A DNA stretch of 64,000 bases from Budorcas taxicolor (lineage: Eukaryota; Chordata; Mammalia; Artiodactyla; Bovidae): assembly GCF_023091745.1 (NCBI RefSeq), contig NC_068910.1, positions 40,349,272 to 40,413,271 of the forward strand. Reading direction: 5' to 3'. The stretch's first letter is position 1, and every line of letters begins with the position of its first letter. Below are positions 24,052-36,299 of this stretch, in pieces. A model generated the notes under the pieces. That model was given only the letters and a program-made list of their open reading frames with translations, had not been told where the DNA came from and made no database searches. A program made the position numbers and the translations under genes.

Positions 24052-24256
24052 GTGCGCGTGCTCAGTTGAGTCTGACTCTTTGCTACCCTATGGACTATAT
24101 CTTGTCTGGCTCCTCTATCCATGGGATTTCCCAGGCAAGAGTACTAGAGTGGGTTGCCATTTCCTTCTCCAGGGCATCTTCCCAACCCAGAGATTGAACC
24201 TGTGTCTTCTGCATTGACAGTCAGATTCTTTACTGCTGAGTCACCTGGGAAGCCCC
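24052..24256 (-). mobile_element. Bov-tA SINE
   Basis: Reverse copy ending in the head 'ctgagtcacctgggaagccc'. A perfect 10-bp target-site duplication 'ttgaccttat' lies at 24042-24051 and 24257-24266. Confidence 0.95.
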
Positions 24257-24309
24257 TTGACCTTATAATAATGATCAAAAAACATAACATAATGAATAAA
24301 ATGTATTGA

Positions 24310-24520
24310 GATTTCCACTGTGTTAGTAACACAGTGCTACAGGCTTTACTTGCTCTATCTTGTTTCATCCTCTCAGGAGCTCCATGAGATAATGATTATC
24401 TACATGTTACTGATTTTTAAAAATATGAGACTTACAGAGATTAAATGACCTACAAAAGGTCACCCAACTAATAAATGGTTGTTCTGGGCTTTAAACCAAG
24501 GTATATTCATTCTGGCTCTT
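24310..24520 (-). repeat. MIR SINE, ancient
   Basis: Reversed MIR blocks: 'ttcatcctctcaggagctcc', 'gagacttacagagattaaat' and 'aaaaggtcacccaactaata'. Diverged. Confidence 0.65.
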
Positions 24521-27200
24521 CAATTCAGATGAGAAAATATTATCTGGTCTGAAATCATGCACAAAATAAGACATTATAAGACAGTGCTTCATAGTGGGGA
24601 ATGCTGATAAGTAAAATAGAACACTCAACTTTCTGAAAAGAAGCTAATTTGTTTCTCAAGAAATCTTGTGCTTGAGCAAGTCCTATTACCCATCAGCTAA
24701 CACCCAGAAGGCTCACTGGAGCATGTGTGTCTCCTTGAGTACTGATTTAGAATGTGACCGTGATAAATAATCAGCATTGACTACATGGCAGCAAATATTA
24801 ATCAATGCCTTCCATAATGCCTCCTAAAAGACTTTGTCACTAGTTTTCTAAGTACTTAGATTTTGGAAAGGGAGGACTAATCAATATTACAAAAAGACAA
24901 TGCAACCAATATGTCTTTGTCTTAATGTAACAGCTAAGCAGATATGCATTAAATCTTACCTGATGATCTAAAAAATAATGTCATTCCATTTGATAGGGCA
25001 TGTCCTGGAGAAATAAGAACAGATTCAGTTTGGTCCATGTTACTATCCATTTTTAATGCCTTGTTCTTTTGCTATCTGTTCTCTCTGCTTCCCCTATATC
25101 TATTGATTTTCTTTGAAAGTTCTACTTTTACTTCAATAGCGTCTTAAATTCTTTTACCTCTCTATATCTTAGCTTTAGTCCAGAAAGGAATGTTATATGT
25201 TTGGGACACACTTTTTTCCTTATTAGCCAGCAGTGTATATAAACTTGGACTTAGGGTTATCCTTTATTCTGAAAACTGTATCATCACCTTCAACCACTAT
25301 TACAAGGTTGGGACAAAAGTGAGTTTATCCATTTAATGGCTGGTGATTCCAGAGAGAAGAAAATAAGGGGATATTCTCCTTCCTGTTTGTGATCTTTGTG
25401 TAATACTAGAACAGCAGGGTCAGTTTTTCTGGCAGGAGTCTAAGAGTAGGTATGATAAATCTTGAAAGAAAATCCCCTATTATGAGGCTAAAGCCCTGGA
25501 TTTCAGAGTCTTCTGGTTGTGTAAGATACAGGTTATGACCATCTAACTATAGAACAGACAGGCTATGGATGATGAACTGGATAGATGCACGTGATTATGA
25601 GAGTGGTCTGGTTGGCCTGGTCCTTAGAGATAAGAATGGAGAAACTCAGCAAGTCAGTGGCATGTTGTTATTCCTGATCAGCTGGCCTTTAACTGTCAAG
25701 ACTACCAGAAAAGCAAACATTATCTCCGTTTACATATCAGGGGATCTTTTGAACAGATCCACGGATTTGTGACTTTGCAAAATCCTTAAATAATATATAG
25801 AGAAAAATGGATTCAAGATGCCTTGTTATCTAAACCTTCAAAGAGGGACTCAAGTCCTAGATGGTAGTTGGGCATGTGAATCAGACTGTTAAAGGTAAGT
25901 TTGGTTATTTTCAGAAGCCGTTGTGTGAGAGTATGAAGAACACACGTCAGTAGGTCTACAGGTTTCATTATCTGGGGGAGCCCAGCCAAGACATTTAATG
26001 TCTTCAAGTTCTAGTCATCTGAGTTGAGGGGCTCCTCACAGTCTTTTTTAGTAGATTGTCTTATAAAGGAACAGAGGAAAAAATGTATATACAACCATAT
26101 ACAATAAGCTATAATTTTTCATTGATAACTGATGGCACTCATGCTTTAATCATTTGTCTATGAAAAATGATAACAGTCCTGTCACAAGAGAATATTAATT
26201 TAGTCAGCTCATCCAAGGCTTCAGTCTGTGAATGCAAAAGACCAAGTATTCAGTGCAAGTTCGTGGCCTCTTATAAATAGGTGTTCAGCTTTCTTCTGGG
26301 TTCTTTGAGAAGTACTGCTTATATAGTAGTTAAAACTGCCTTACGAGGAAGGAAGGCCTGGGTTTAATAACTCTGACTTTTAATTTATTTGGTATCTGTG
26401 AGTCCATCTCTGAATTTTCAGGACCCTCTGACTCTACTCATAAAGTTAAGAGGTCAGGGTAGGTTACCTCCATGGCTCTTTTCTGCTTCATAGATTGAAT
26501 CTAAACCAAAACACTTTCAGGTAAAAAGCTTTCAGGGCAACACCAAATATTTAGCGTGTCGTATCACTCCAGTCTTCCACAAACATTTGAATAAAATGCC
26601 AGGACAATCTGTTAGAATATTTTGACAGAGGTCCCCTTCAATTTTGCATTAGACACAATGATAGCTTCATTTAACTTATAGGTTAACAAGTTGCTTTGTT
26701 TCCTAGAAATTCAATAAAGACGCAGCATTCACAAAATATTTGGAGGAGAATATAAATATTTATAATTAATGTTTGAAGCTGTTTTTGCCTTAAAATACAC
26801 AGGCAGTCATTCATTCAGGAAGCTTATTGCTTTGAGGCATATTAATTTATTGCTCTTGTGCCCAGTTCCATGTGGATACAAAATGCTCTGCAAGAACTGG
26901 TTGTTTTAAATTACAACATTAGTCAGGCAAATGATATACATTTTTCACTTCACCTTCTCTGGGCTCTAACATTAGCCACATAAAGGGAATGATAATGTCT
27001 ACCTCATATATTTCCTAAAGTATAGGCAATTTTTATTTATGGGATTTTCACTAGTAATGTGTACCAAATGGGGAGATTTTCATATAAACATCTTCCTAGG
27101 GGCCTTTGCATCACATGTGGCCAAAACATTTCAGTTTTAAATCAAAACATCAACCCAAGAGAAAAGGGGTTCAGTTTCTTTGACTGTTGTCATGGGCTAG
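24521..27200. other. Unrecognised sequence, 2.7 kb, few repeats
   Basis: The longest stretch without a young transposon. I see no exon-like open frame with family motifs; 25569-25772 and 25813-26007 are short frames without recognisable content. A weak MIR-like patch is possible near 26325-26430. Confidence 0.4.
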
Positions 27201-27202
27201 AT

Positions 27203-27395
27203 TCAGTGTTCTCCAAGTGTGATCTGTGCATCCCCAGCATTAGGAATACTGGGCATGGTTATTAAAAATTCAGATTTCTAGACTTTTTCCAAGATTCAAA
27301 ATCAGAATATCTGAGAGTGAAGACTAGTATTTCATTCAATACTAGAATGAAAATGGCATTTTAAGCAACTCCCAGGTAGCTCACAGAACAGTGGT
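27203..27395 (+). repeat. MER5-like hAT MITE, diverged
   Basis: 'tgttctccaagtgtgatctg', 'ttattaaaaattcagatttc' and 'agcaactcccaggtagctca' follow the order of MER5-type MITEs. Family assignment is tentative. Confidence 0.5.
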
Positions 27396-27922
27396 ATTGC
27401 TGAGAGAGCAGGGGTAAGAAATAAAAATTGTGAGTGGATTGAGTGAGTGCAAAAGCACAATTAAAGAAAAAGAAAAACCAGGGAACCTCTGGCCGGTTTT
27501 GTGGCAACTTCCATGAGCCTTAGTAAATCTCACTCTTCTCTCTAAGATGAGCAGGGAGGTCTAGAGATACAGTGTATTTTGCATATTAAATGCTACATGA
27601 GTGGCTCTCAGGTATTTTTCCAGCATGTTCTAGCTGCTTATCACCTAAATTGTTGCTACTCCCATGTTAAAAGGCTGTTACTCTTATTCCTCTCATTTAA
27701 TTGGTGAGAGGTCAGTGAATGAGAAAAGTAAAGTGACTTACTAAAACCTGCAGCTTTAGTATCAGAACATAAACCAAACCATTGTTCCATGACTCTGAAT
27801 CTCATTTTGCAGAATTCAGCCACACTTTGGGATTCAATATAAGGCTTATGCTTGTGGGGCATCACATATTCAAATTGTATATTTTAAATTAGTTTTTTTT
27901 TTTTTTAACACTCCCCTTCACC

Positions 27923-27983
27923 TGTGTGTCTGTGTGTGTGCTAGCACGTGCACACACACACACACACACACATACACACACAA
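27923..27983. repeat. TG/CA inverted dinucleotide repeat
   Basis: A (TG)n arm is joined through the palindromic centre 'gtgctagcacgtgcac' to a (CA)n arm. The two arms are self-complementary and could extrude a hairpin. A T-run at 27893-27906 lies just upstream. Confidence 0.9.
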
Positions 27984-28239
27984 CTGGAGATTTAAGTTTT
28001 CAGATTATTGTTATTCAGAATATTATTATATATATTGAGAAAGAAGGTTTGAGAACCTGGTGCAGCAGCCCACATCCAAATAGAATAGCATGATATAATA
28101 GGGTATTCAGAAGGAAGTTAGAAATTACATGCTTAGGCACAAAGGCAGTATGACTCTCTGGAAGTTGTCTTCATGAGAATTTGGCAGAACTGATAAATCC
28201 ACAGAGGGATAATGTCTCATGACTCCGTGCTCACTCTTT

Positions 28240-28502
28240 GAATCTTTTTTAAAATTTTATGTATTTTTGGCTGCACTGGGTCTTCGTTGCTGCACACACG
28301 CTACTCTCTGGTGGTGGTAAACCAGGTTCTTATCGCAGTGGCTCCTTGTTGCAGAGCACAGGCTCTAGAGCGCTTGGGCTTCAGTAGTTGTGGTATACAG
28401 GCCCCTTTGCTCTGTGGCCTGTGGAATCTTCCCTGATTAGGGATGGGACCTGTCTCCTGCTTTGACAGGCAGATTCTTAACCACTGGATCACCAGGGAAG
28501 CC
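28240..28502 (-). mobile_element. CHR SINE
   Basis: Reversed CHR-type text: 'ttggctgcactgggtcttcg', 'ggctccttgttgcagagcac', 'gggcttcagtagttgtgg', then the reversed tRNA-like head 'accactggatcaccaggg'. More diverged than the Bov-tA copies, as expected for this older family. Confidence 0.85.
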
Positions 28503-29665
28503 CTGTGTCCTGTGCTATTCTTGATTGAAAAAAATGAAAATAGGCATTTTGATCTTTAGGTTGTAAATGATAGAAACTCCAAAGAGACTGAAATAAAATA
28601 TTGACTCACATCACTTAAATGTCCCAGATTAATTGGCTTCAGATATCGCAGATTCCAGGAACTCACAAAATAGAATCAGAAAACTGTTTATCTCTTGGTG
28701 CTAGTTTCCTTTGCTTTAATCTCTAGATAGGCTCTTCCTGTGACATGAAGAAAAGGCAAGACAGCAAGTTAGACTGATACCCTCCCACTGGTTGAATTAA
28801 AGGAAAAGAGAAATTTCTCATTCTCATTATCTGTAGGAAAACCCCCAGGCTTACTTTGCCAGGATGGTGGAAATATGCAGATTAAGCAGATTTAGATCAA
28901 TGTCCACCTGTTGGCCAGAGAGCGGGGACTGAGAAAAGAAGTGGAGGGATGGCTGAGGACAGATGACTCTGGCTGGGCACAGCAGCCTCTAGCATGGAGT
29001 CGGTGATTGATCAATATTAGCTATTATCATTGCCTTTTTAAATATTATCATCAATATTATACTAACACAGTAACTGGTGCTACTACAACTGTTAACTTTT
29101 CCAATCTATTCACCTCTTTCTTATGGAAATAAATTGTTTTATAAATAAAAGAATGGAAAAGAAAAGGTCTGGGTGTTGGTTTATAAACGATGACTACATA
29201 TGGACTGACCATAATGAGATCCACCAGCTAGACAGGTGTTATTAGATTTGAATTCAAGTTTGCTTTTTAAAACTTACTGTCTTTAGACAGGCCTGAAGGT
29301 CGACTTGAATTTACTTTGTGATTTCTGTGTTATCCACCTCCTTCAAACCCATGAAGTGGTTTCTAAATATATTTTTGATCAGATAAACCTTCTAAATGAA
29401 AAGTGTATTATGTATGCCAGGGCAGTAGAGAAAGAAGAGAAAATTTAAATGCTTAAATAGCACTCGTGTTTCTGAAATGTTCTTATGTCACTGCCAATGC
29501 AACACAAATGTGGTATTATTTCTCCTCTTTTCAGATGAGGCAATCTCAGTATTAAATGACTTACCTTTAGTTTATTCATTCAACCACCAAGATTGAGCTT
29601 ATCCTGAGTGGCAGGCAATAAACTAGGGCTGCTACTGGGACTTGCTTCATACATTCATCCTTGCT
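28503..29665. other. Mostly unrecognised sequence
   Basis: No gene. Weak hints of MIR (about 29490-29580) and reversed L2 (about 29572-29640) only. Confidence 0.35.
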
Positions 29666-29677
29666 AAACCATGGAAA

Positions 29678-29876
29678 GTGAGTGAATCCTGTGTGCTTAG
29701 TCATGTCCAGCTCTTTGGGACCCCATGGACTGTAGACCACCAGACTCTTCTGTCTATGGGCTTATCCAGGCAAGAATACTGGAGGGGTGGCCATTTCCTT
29801 CTCCAAGGGGTCTCTTCAATCAAGGGATTGAACCCACATTCCTGCACTGACAGGTGGTTTCTTTACTAGTGAGTCA
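29678..29876 (-). mobile_element. Bov-tA SINE
   Basis: Reverse copy with a degraded head. A perfect 12-bp target-site duplication 'aaaccatggaaa' lies at 29666-29677 and 29877-29888. Confidence 0.93.
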
Positions 29877-29888
29877 AAACCATGGAAA

Positions 29889-31850
29889 ACCTAAGGTTAG
29901 ATTTTGTGTATCCTAATGCTCAGACCTCTGTTCCTGTTCCCAGTCATAGTGCTATAAAGAAGAAAAATGGAGACTATTACATGTTAACAAAAATCACTGC
30001 ATTCCTCCCTAGGAAATTTAGCTCTGTTTATAGCACCCTGACGTTCTCTCATAGATACAGTTCCTATCATAATCTCCTTAAGAAATTAGTTTCAGATGAT
30101 TTGTTCGTTTCTTTTATCAGAGAACTAATGCAGGATATTAGACAATAAATATATTTTTGTTGAGTTATGTATCATCTGACAGCCACATGGAAAACCTATC
30201 AGGTAATGTGTCCAGCAGGAGCTGGGCAGGAAGCAGGGGAGCTACAAGCTCTTGTTACTGACAGTAGCTATTCTAGTGACCATCGTCGGTTGTTGAAAAT
30301 GTATCTACGAAATAAGCACATGCTATAAAAGGAGGGTTGAGATTGTCTCATATCCCTAATGTGACAAATGATTTATAAAATGTAAATGTTGCTCTCATGT
30401 TCTCTTATACTTGGAATATTAATATCTAAAGCGATATACTTGGCTCTGTGATAAGTATTTTCCATGGCTTAGTTTATTTATCCCCATGGTAATCCTATGT
30501 ACTAGATGTTATGTTCATCCTATGAGCTGAGTGCCACTTTGCAGATGAGGAAATTAATGCACAGAGAAAGTGATTAGTTCACCCAAGGGCTCATTTGTTA
30601 AGTATGTGGTGGAGATAGGGAGCAAGTCAAGGCAGTTTATATCTATACCCTGAGCTCATGAACCATCCAGCAGTCTGCCCTCCTACCTGAAGAAGAAATG
30701 AGATGTTTCTGCTATCATGTCATTTCCTGCAGATTTGGATGTGAATGGAGGGGCAGAATTTGTCACCCCCAAATAAGCCTCTTTGACATAAGAATTATTT
30801 TAGGCTGATTATTTTTAAGAAATGGCTGACATAGGCAAAGCTCTAAAAACTTGAGTGAAAGTTACCCTTTTGTAAGAGATATTTAAATTTATGAGAGAAA
30901 TCTCCATTTGTAAGGGTGTCTCCCTCTGTACCAGGAAGAGAAGGATGACTAAATTTCTAGAAACTCTTGTCAATGGAGAATATGAAGATTTAAATCTGTG
31001 TAACAACCTAAACTTTGTTTATTTTGTTTATCCTGTCAACCTTTTATAGCTGATGCCACCATCAGCCTTACTACTTTTGTCTTTAGCTAGAGCTGCAATT
31101 TAAGGTGATGACTAGGGTGTTTGAGGGGAACTACTCAGGTTTTTTGGGTAGCTCTGTGTCTACAGGAGGTATATATTAAACTTCTGCTTGTATTTCTCTG
31201 GTTAATTTGTGTCTTTATTATAGAGGCATCTCAATCAAGAATCTAGAAAGGTAAAGAGAAAATTATTTTTCCTTCTCGGACAGTCACATTCAGTGTTTTA
31301 AGTGTTCTAATGTGTTAAAATGTCTCACATTAACAAAGGAGGTAAAAGGTGGAGTGTTAAATTTTTTAAATAGAGTCAGAATTTAGAAGAAACATACATG
31401 GCCATGGTGATGATATCTTAAACAGTCTGTGTTTTCTGGGCTGTTGTAGAGACTCTGAGAAACTTTGATCTAGGTTTAATTTAAGAAGTAGCTGTGTAAT
31501 TTCGCAAAGCTACTCAAACATCTTATTATTTATTCAGTTACTATTCGAAGGGCATCTTCTATATAATCTGTAAATCACAATTGTGATGGAGTATAATGAT
31601 CCGTAAGTTCAACAGCTACTTTTAAGAAACCCAAAGTCAGTGAGAGAGTAATGAGGGCTGTGTCTGTACCTCTTAAAAATACACACATACACACAGGGGA
31701 CTAGGTGTATAACCTCCCTGGGAAGATCAGAAGAGTCATATTTGCCATTCCTTGAAATCTGAATAGAAAAACACATTATTGAATGAGGGAGAAGTTAATA
31801 CAGGGGTGGGAAGGTGTCAGTTCTTTTGCTTTTGTTTTCTGAAAGATGTG
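29889..31850. other. Mostly unrecognised sequence with one MIR
   Basis: A reversed MIR lies at about 30440-30640. The 88-codon frame 29882-30148 has no recognisable motif. A short ACACAC tract is at 31679-31696. Confidence 0.4.
30440..30640 (-). repeat. MIR SINE, ancient
   Basis: Reversed MIR blocks 'gataagtattttccatggc', 'cactttgcagatgaggaaat' and 'atgcacagagaaagtgatta' in order. Confidence 0.65.
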
Positions 31851-31854
31851 TCGA

Positions 31855-32350
31855 CCTACAAAATATTCTCAGTCTGAAAGTTGAGAGTTATGTTTTATTC
31901 GGTGGGAAGTTTTAGGGCTTAAAGTCCAGGAGACAGCATTGCAAGTAACCATGAGAGAGCTGCTCGGAGGAGGCAAGGGGAGGAGTCAGTTTATATAGAC
32001 GTTTGCAACAATGTGAGCTGCTGTGATCTGATGGCTGCTGGATTGCAGGTATTCTCCTTCCTGAGTGCTTCGATTGCTGATGACTGTGAGATCCTTGTTT
32101 ACTGATATTGCAGAAAATATTTCATTTCTTAAATAGTATTATCAGGAGTTGATTAACAGGTAACCACAGGCTTCACCTCTGATCAGAGAAAATGAGGATA
32201 GTCTCAGAAAGATAAAGCAGGAGACATAGACAATAGATTATTATCTCCTTTTTTCCTTTTTGGTGTCCTTAAACCAGATGACCCAGAGCTAGAGACAAAG
32301 GTAAAATTAAGGCTAGGAGTTCGGGGTGTCTATTAATAGCCCACCCTTGA
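31855..32350 (-). mobile_element. Possible old ERV LTR
   Basis: The plus strand reads 'gagttatgttttattcgg', so the minus strand carries AATAAA followed by a CA/T-rich stretch, as in the R-U5 part of an LTR. Beyond it lie 'ggagacagcattgcaagtaa' and 'ggggaggagtcagtttatat', the latter giving a TATA-like element. These resemble text I associate with ERVL-class LTRs in mammals, but I cannot name the family. Boundaries are guesses, and no internal viral genes are present. Confidence 0.35.
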
Positions 32351-32938
32351 AAGCTTTTGTTGTGTGAAATTTAGTTCCCACCTTGTGGCAGACAAAATAT
32401 ACTAAAAGTAAAGGTGGATGCATGTAATAGTGAGAAAGTATTAGGTAGGAATTCATTTATCTTGTTCTTTCCATGACTAAGTGTAAATGTTTGTTGTTGC
32501 TGCTATTGCTTTTGATCCAGAAGTGTAGGTTGTCATTTAAGTATTCATTCCTTAGATCACAAAAAGTATAGGCTGAAAGAAACTCAAGGTGAGCACAGGG
32601 TATTTGAATGTCAGGGTCAGGGAGGAAAGTACATTAGTTGAGAGGAACCATGACCTGTGTGTCAAGTGATGCTATTTGCTGCTGGCCATTTCCTTCTTTT
32701 CTGGTTTCTTGCCTTGGTGAAGGGCCTTTGGATATGATGAAGATGGCAAGGAGACATACCAGTCATTATGTTTTTTTCATTATTTTGTCCCTGACCCCTG
32801 ATATTCTCTAGAATTTTACAAAGATTTTTGTCTAGGCTCTTATAAACTCATTACTGTTCTAAAGAACAGCTCAAATGATAACTGATTCATGTAGCTGGAG
32901 TCGTTAAGTCACTGCTTTTCCCATTTCCTGTTCTCTTA

Positions 32939-32942
<4 letters not shown>
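32351..32942. other. Unrecognised sequence
   Basis: About 590 bp with no gene or recognised repeat. Confidence 0.35.
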
Positions 32943-32976
<34 letters not shown>

Positions 32977-33289
32977 TTGTTGTTTTTCAGTTGCTAAGTT
33001 GTGTATGACTCTTTGTGATCCCATGAACTATAGCATGCCAGGCTTCTCTGTCCTCCACTATCTCCCACAGTTTGTTCAAATTCATGTCCATTGAGTTAGT
33101 CATACTATGTAACCATCTCATTCTCTGCCTCCCCTTTCTCCTTTTGCCTTCAATCTTTCCCAGAATCAGGATCTTTTCCAATGAGTAAGCTCTTCACATG
33201 AGGTGGCCAAGAGACTGTAGCTTCAGCTTTTTAGAAACAGTCCTGCCAGTGAACATTCAGGGTATATAAACACACACACATACACACAG
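32943..33289. repeat. (CA)n microsatellite split by BovB
   Basis: CA repeats at 32943-32976 and 33270-33289 flank a BovB 3' end. The 16 bases at 32961-32976 and 33270-33285 are identical, including the ATACAC ending. Confidence 0.85.
32977..33269 (-). mobile_element. BovB LINE 3' end inside a microsatellite
   Basis: 5'-truncated BovB with C-terminal frame 32987-33181 (EDREAWHAIVHGITKSHTQLSN at its end). More diverged than the other copies here. It appears to have inserted into an existing CA repeat. Confidence 0.88.
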
Positions 33290-33394
33290 AGAGAAACATG
33301 TGTTCTCTAATCTGAGAATAAGATGTACCAAGTAATCCTGTCAATATTCTCCTCTCAACTTAATAAATGATCTTGAACAAATCAATTCAGTATT

Positions 33395-33610
33395 GGCTTT
33401 TCTTGATAAAGTCCAAATTCTTTAACATGGTGCATGAAGTCTGAATAGTCTGGCCCACCTAGCCATACAGAATTACACATGGTAGCTAGCATGTTCTCTC
33501 ACATGCTGCCATGGTTTTTGAACATGATATGTGGGATGTGGGGCCTAGTTGCTGTTCTGTTGTTGTTTTACCCTAAAACACTTTTGCCCATCTGCCTCAT
33601 TAGCTCCTCT
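33395..33610 (+). repeat. L2-like LINE remnant
   Basis: 'aaagtccaaattctttaaca' followed by 'tctggcccacct' and later 'ttgctgttct' match the order seen in L2 3' regions. Strongly diverged. Confidence 0.45.
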
Positions 33611-34158
33611 TTGCCTTTATAGGGAACTTGGATATCACCAGTTCTTTGGTTGGATCCTCAAATTGTGGTTATAGACTATCAGCATTCTGGATTAAATTAG
33701 GAAGCATAGAGGCTGGTCTCTTGGGAGACTTTATTGATGTTAAAAGGCATGAGAGGATAGGTAATACAATACCCCATGCCTGGTCCAAAGAAGACATTAA
33801 TAAAGTGGCTATAAATAACCTCTTGCCCATTATTCTTATGTCATGCCCTTTATCCTTTCATTACCATGACAACCTGCCTTGCAGGAGAGGTAGCTAGCTG
33901 ATCTTTAACAAAAGAGACAGAAGGGGTAGACTAGAGTAATTGCCTTTTCCTGTTATTTTTGACTGCTCATGAAGTCATACCCTGCAATCTCAGGATTATT
34001 TTAACTCTCTGCCACCATCAGTTGCACCAAAAATCCTACGAAGTGTTTACAGTTAAGGGAGGTTTTATTATTATCTTTGTCTTAAGCCATTGAGATTTGG
34101 TATCATTGCAATGTAATTTAGGTAATCTAGCATGGACTAATTTAAGGCAAAAGCCCAA
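33611..34158. other. Unrecognised sequence
   Basis: The 89-codon frame 33628-33897 has no domain that I recognise and is not called a gene. Confidence 0.35.
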
Positions 34159-34204
34159 GGGGGTGAGATGGGGCTTCTCTGGGGGGTGAGATGGGGCTTC
34201 TCTG
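34159..34204. repeat. 23-bp tandem duplication at a SINE 5' junction
   Basis: Two copies of a 23-bp unit containing 'gtgagatggggcttctct', with period 23. The second half of each unit is the first bases of the Bov-tA head. Confidence 0.9.
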
Positions 34205-34393
34205 GTGGCTCAGATGGTAAAGAATCTGCCTGCAATACTGGAGATCTGGGTCAGATCCCTGGGTCAGATAGATCCCCTGGAGAAGGGAATGGTTACCCCC
34301 TCCAGTATTCTTGCCCAGAGAATCCCATGGACAGAGGATCCTGGCAGACTACAGTCCATGGGGTCTCAAAGAGTCAGACAGTACTGAGCTAGT
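34193..34393 (+). mobile_element. Bov-tA SINE
   Basis: Single-head copy starting at 'ggggcttctctggtggctca' and ending near 'agacagtactgagctag'. Its first 12 or so bases are also present in the upstream duplicated unit. Confidence 0.9.
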
Positions 34394-34714
34394 AATACTA
34401 AGGGCTGAGATTCTTATATTTGTACTTTTAAAAACTCACAACCAGTTTACAGAGGAGACAATTGAGTTCCCCAGAAGCAGAAGCAGCTTATGTACAGACA
34501 AATTTCCACCTTGTTGTGGCAGAGAGTGAAGGAAAACTTTATTTTCCTAATTTGAAACTCATTGTCCACACCCATATTTGACACTGAAATACAGAAGTCT
34601 TAATGAACAGAGCAGCTTTTCTTCTTCTCATCAGAGAGACTGACAAGATGATGTTTAAAGGACACAATCTCAACAGCTTTTTAATATAGGTGGGAAAGGA
34701 TTTGGAAACAGCAG

Positions 34715-35026
34715 CAGATCTTAATTTGGGTCACATATTAGAATCATTTTGAAGGTTAAAATAAAATACTGTACCCCTGGCCTACATTACCAAGGATCAA
34801 CTTATTTGGTCAAGGGTGTGGCATGTTTCACAAATTCTATGAGCCCTCCATGGATCGTATAGTAGATTATTTAACTTCCCTATGCCCTGGTTTCATTTGT
34901 AAAATAGTGATTATAACAATGTATCTTCTTGGGCCATGGTGAGAAATGAATGAAATATTCCAAATAAAGTTCTAGAGGAGTGCTTAAAGCAGAAAAAGTA
35001 TCCAGTGAATGTTATATACTGTTATT
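34715..35026 (+). repeat. MER5-like MITE followed by MIR
   Basis: 34715-34850 resembles MER5 ('acatattagaatcattttga'). 34860-35026 resembles MIR ('cctggtttcatttgtaaaat', 'aaatgaatgaaatattcc'). Both are diverged, and the L1 at 35037 inserted at the end of the MIR. Confidence 0.5.
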
Positions 35027-35036
35027 CACACAATTG

Positions 35037-36179
35037 GTTTTTTTAAATATAAATTTATTTATTTTAATTGGAGGCTAATTACTTTAAAATATTGTATTGG
35101 TTTACCATACATTGACATGAATCCTCCGTGGGTGTACATGTGTTCCCCATCCTGAAACCCCCTCCTACTTCCCTCCCTATCCCTTCCCTCTGGGTTTTCC
35201 CAGTGCACCAGCTCCAAGCATCTTGTATCATGCATGAACCTGGACTGGCAATTTGTTTCACATATGATAATATACATGTTTCAGTGCCATTCTCCCAAGT
35301 CATCCCACCCTCGCCCTCTCCCAGAGTCCAAAACACTGTTCTATACATCTGTGTCTCTTTTTCTGTCTCACATAAAGGGTTAATCTTTCTAAGTTCCATA
35401 TATATGTGTTAGTATACTATATTGGTGTTTTTCTTTCTGACTTACTTCACTCTATATAATAAACTCCAGTTTCATCCACCTCATTAGAACTGATTCAAAT
35501 GTATTCTTTTTAATGGCTGAGTAATACTCTATTGTGTATATGTACCACAGCTTTCTTATCCATTCGTCTGCTGATGGACATCTAGGTAGCTTCCATGTCC
35601 TGACTATTATAAACAGTGCTGTGATGAACATTGGGGTACATGTTTCTCTTTCAATTCTGGTTTCCTCTGTGTGTATGCCCAGCAGTGGGATTGCTGGGTC
35701 ATATGGCCATTCTATTTCCAGGTTTTTTAAGGAGTCTCCACACTGTTCTCCATGGTGGCTGTACTAGTTTGCATTCCCACCAACAGTGTAAGAGGTTACC
35801 TTTTCTCCACACTCTCTCCAGCATTTATTGTTTGTAGACTTTTGGATAGCAGCCATTCTGACTGGTGTGAAATGGTACCTCATTGTGGTTTTGATTTGCA
35901 TTTCTCTGATAATGAGTGAGGTTGAGCATCTTTTCATGTGTTTGTTAGCCATCTGTATGTCTTCTTTGAAGAAATGTCTGTTTAGTTCTTTGGCTCATTT
36001 TTTGATTGGGTCATTTATTTTTCTGGAGTTGAGCTGCAGGAGTTGCTTGTATATTTTTGAGATTAATTCTTTGTTAGTTGCTTCATTTGTTATTATTTTC
36101 TCCCATTCTGAAGGCTGTCTTTTCACCTTGCTTATAGTTTCCTTTGTTGTACAGAAGTTTTTAATTTTAATTAGGTCCC
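35037..36179 (-). mobile_element. L1 LINE, 5' truncated, with target-site duplication
   Basis: 1.14 kb of L1 3' UTR and C-terminal ORF2. A perfect 10-bp duplication 'cacacaattg' lies at 35027-35036 and 36180-36189. ORF2 blocks are readable in 35764-35952 (NKCWRECGEK) and 35995-36186 (KRQPSEWEKIITNEATNKEL). A frame change after NKCWRECGEK marks it as dead. Confidence 0.95.
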
Positions 36180-36299
36180 CACACAATTGTTAATATATAT
36201 TTTCCAATCTTCAATTTGTTGAAATAATCCTTTAGAGAGGGGTTAAGTATTTTATGTTCAGTACATGGTTCAGTTTGGATTTAGTTCATCAATCAGAAT

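Noticed and set aside
25303..25345. Mariner/MADE1-like text 'gggacaaaagtgag'
   Set aside because: Too short and no inverted partner found nearby.
29882..30148. 88-codon open frame after a SINE
   Set aside because: Starts within the target-site duplication of a Bov-tA copy and has no recognisable domain.
33628..33897. 89-codon open frame
   Set aside because: Single short frame without motif; it lies in diverged DNA next to an L2 remnant.
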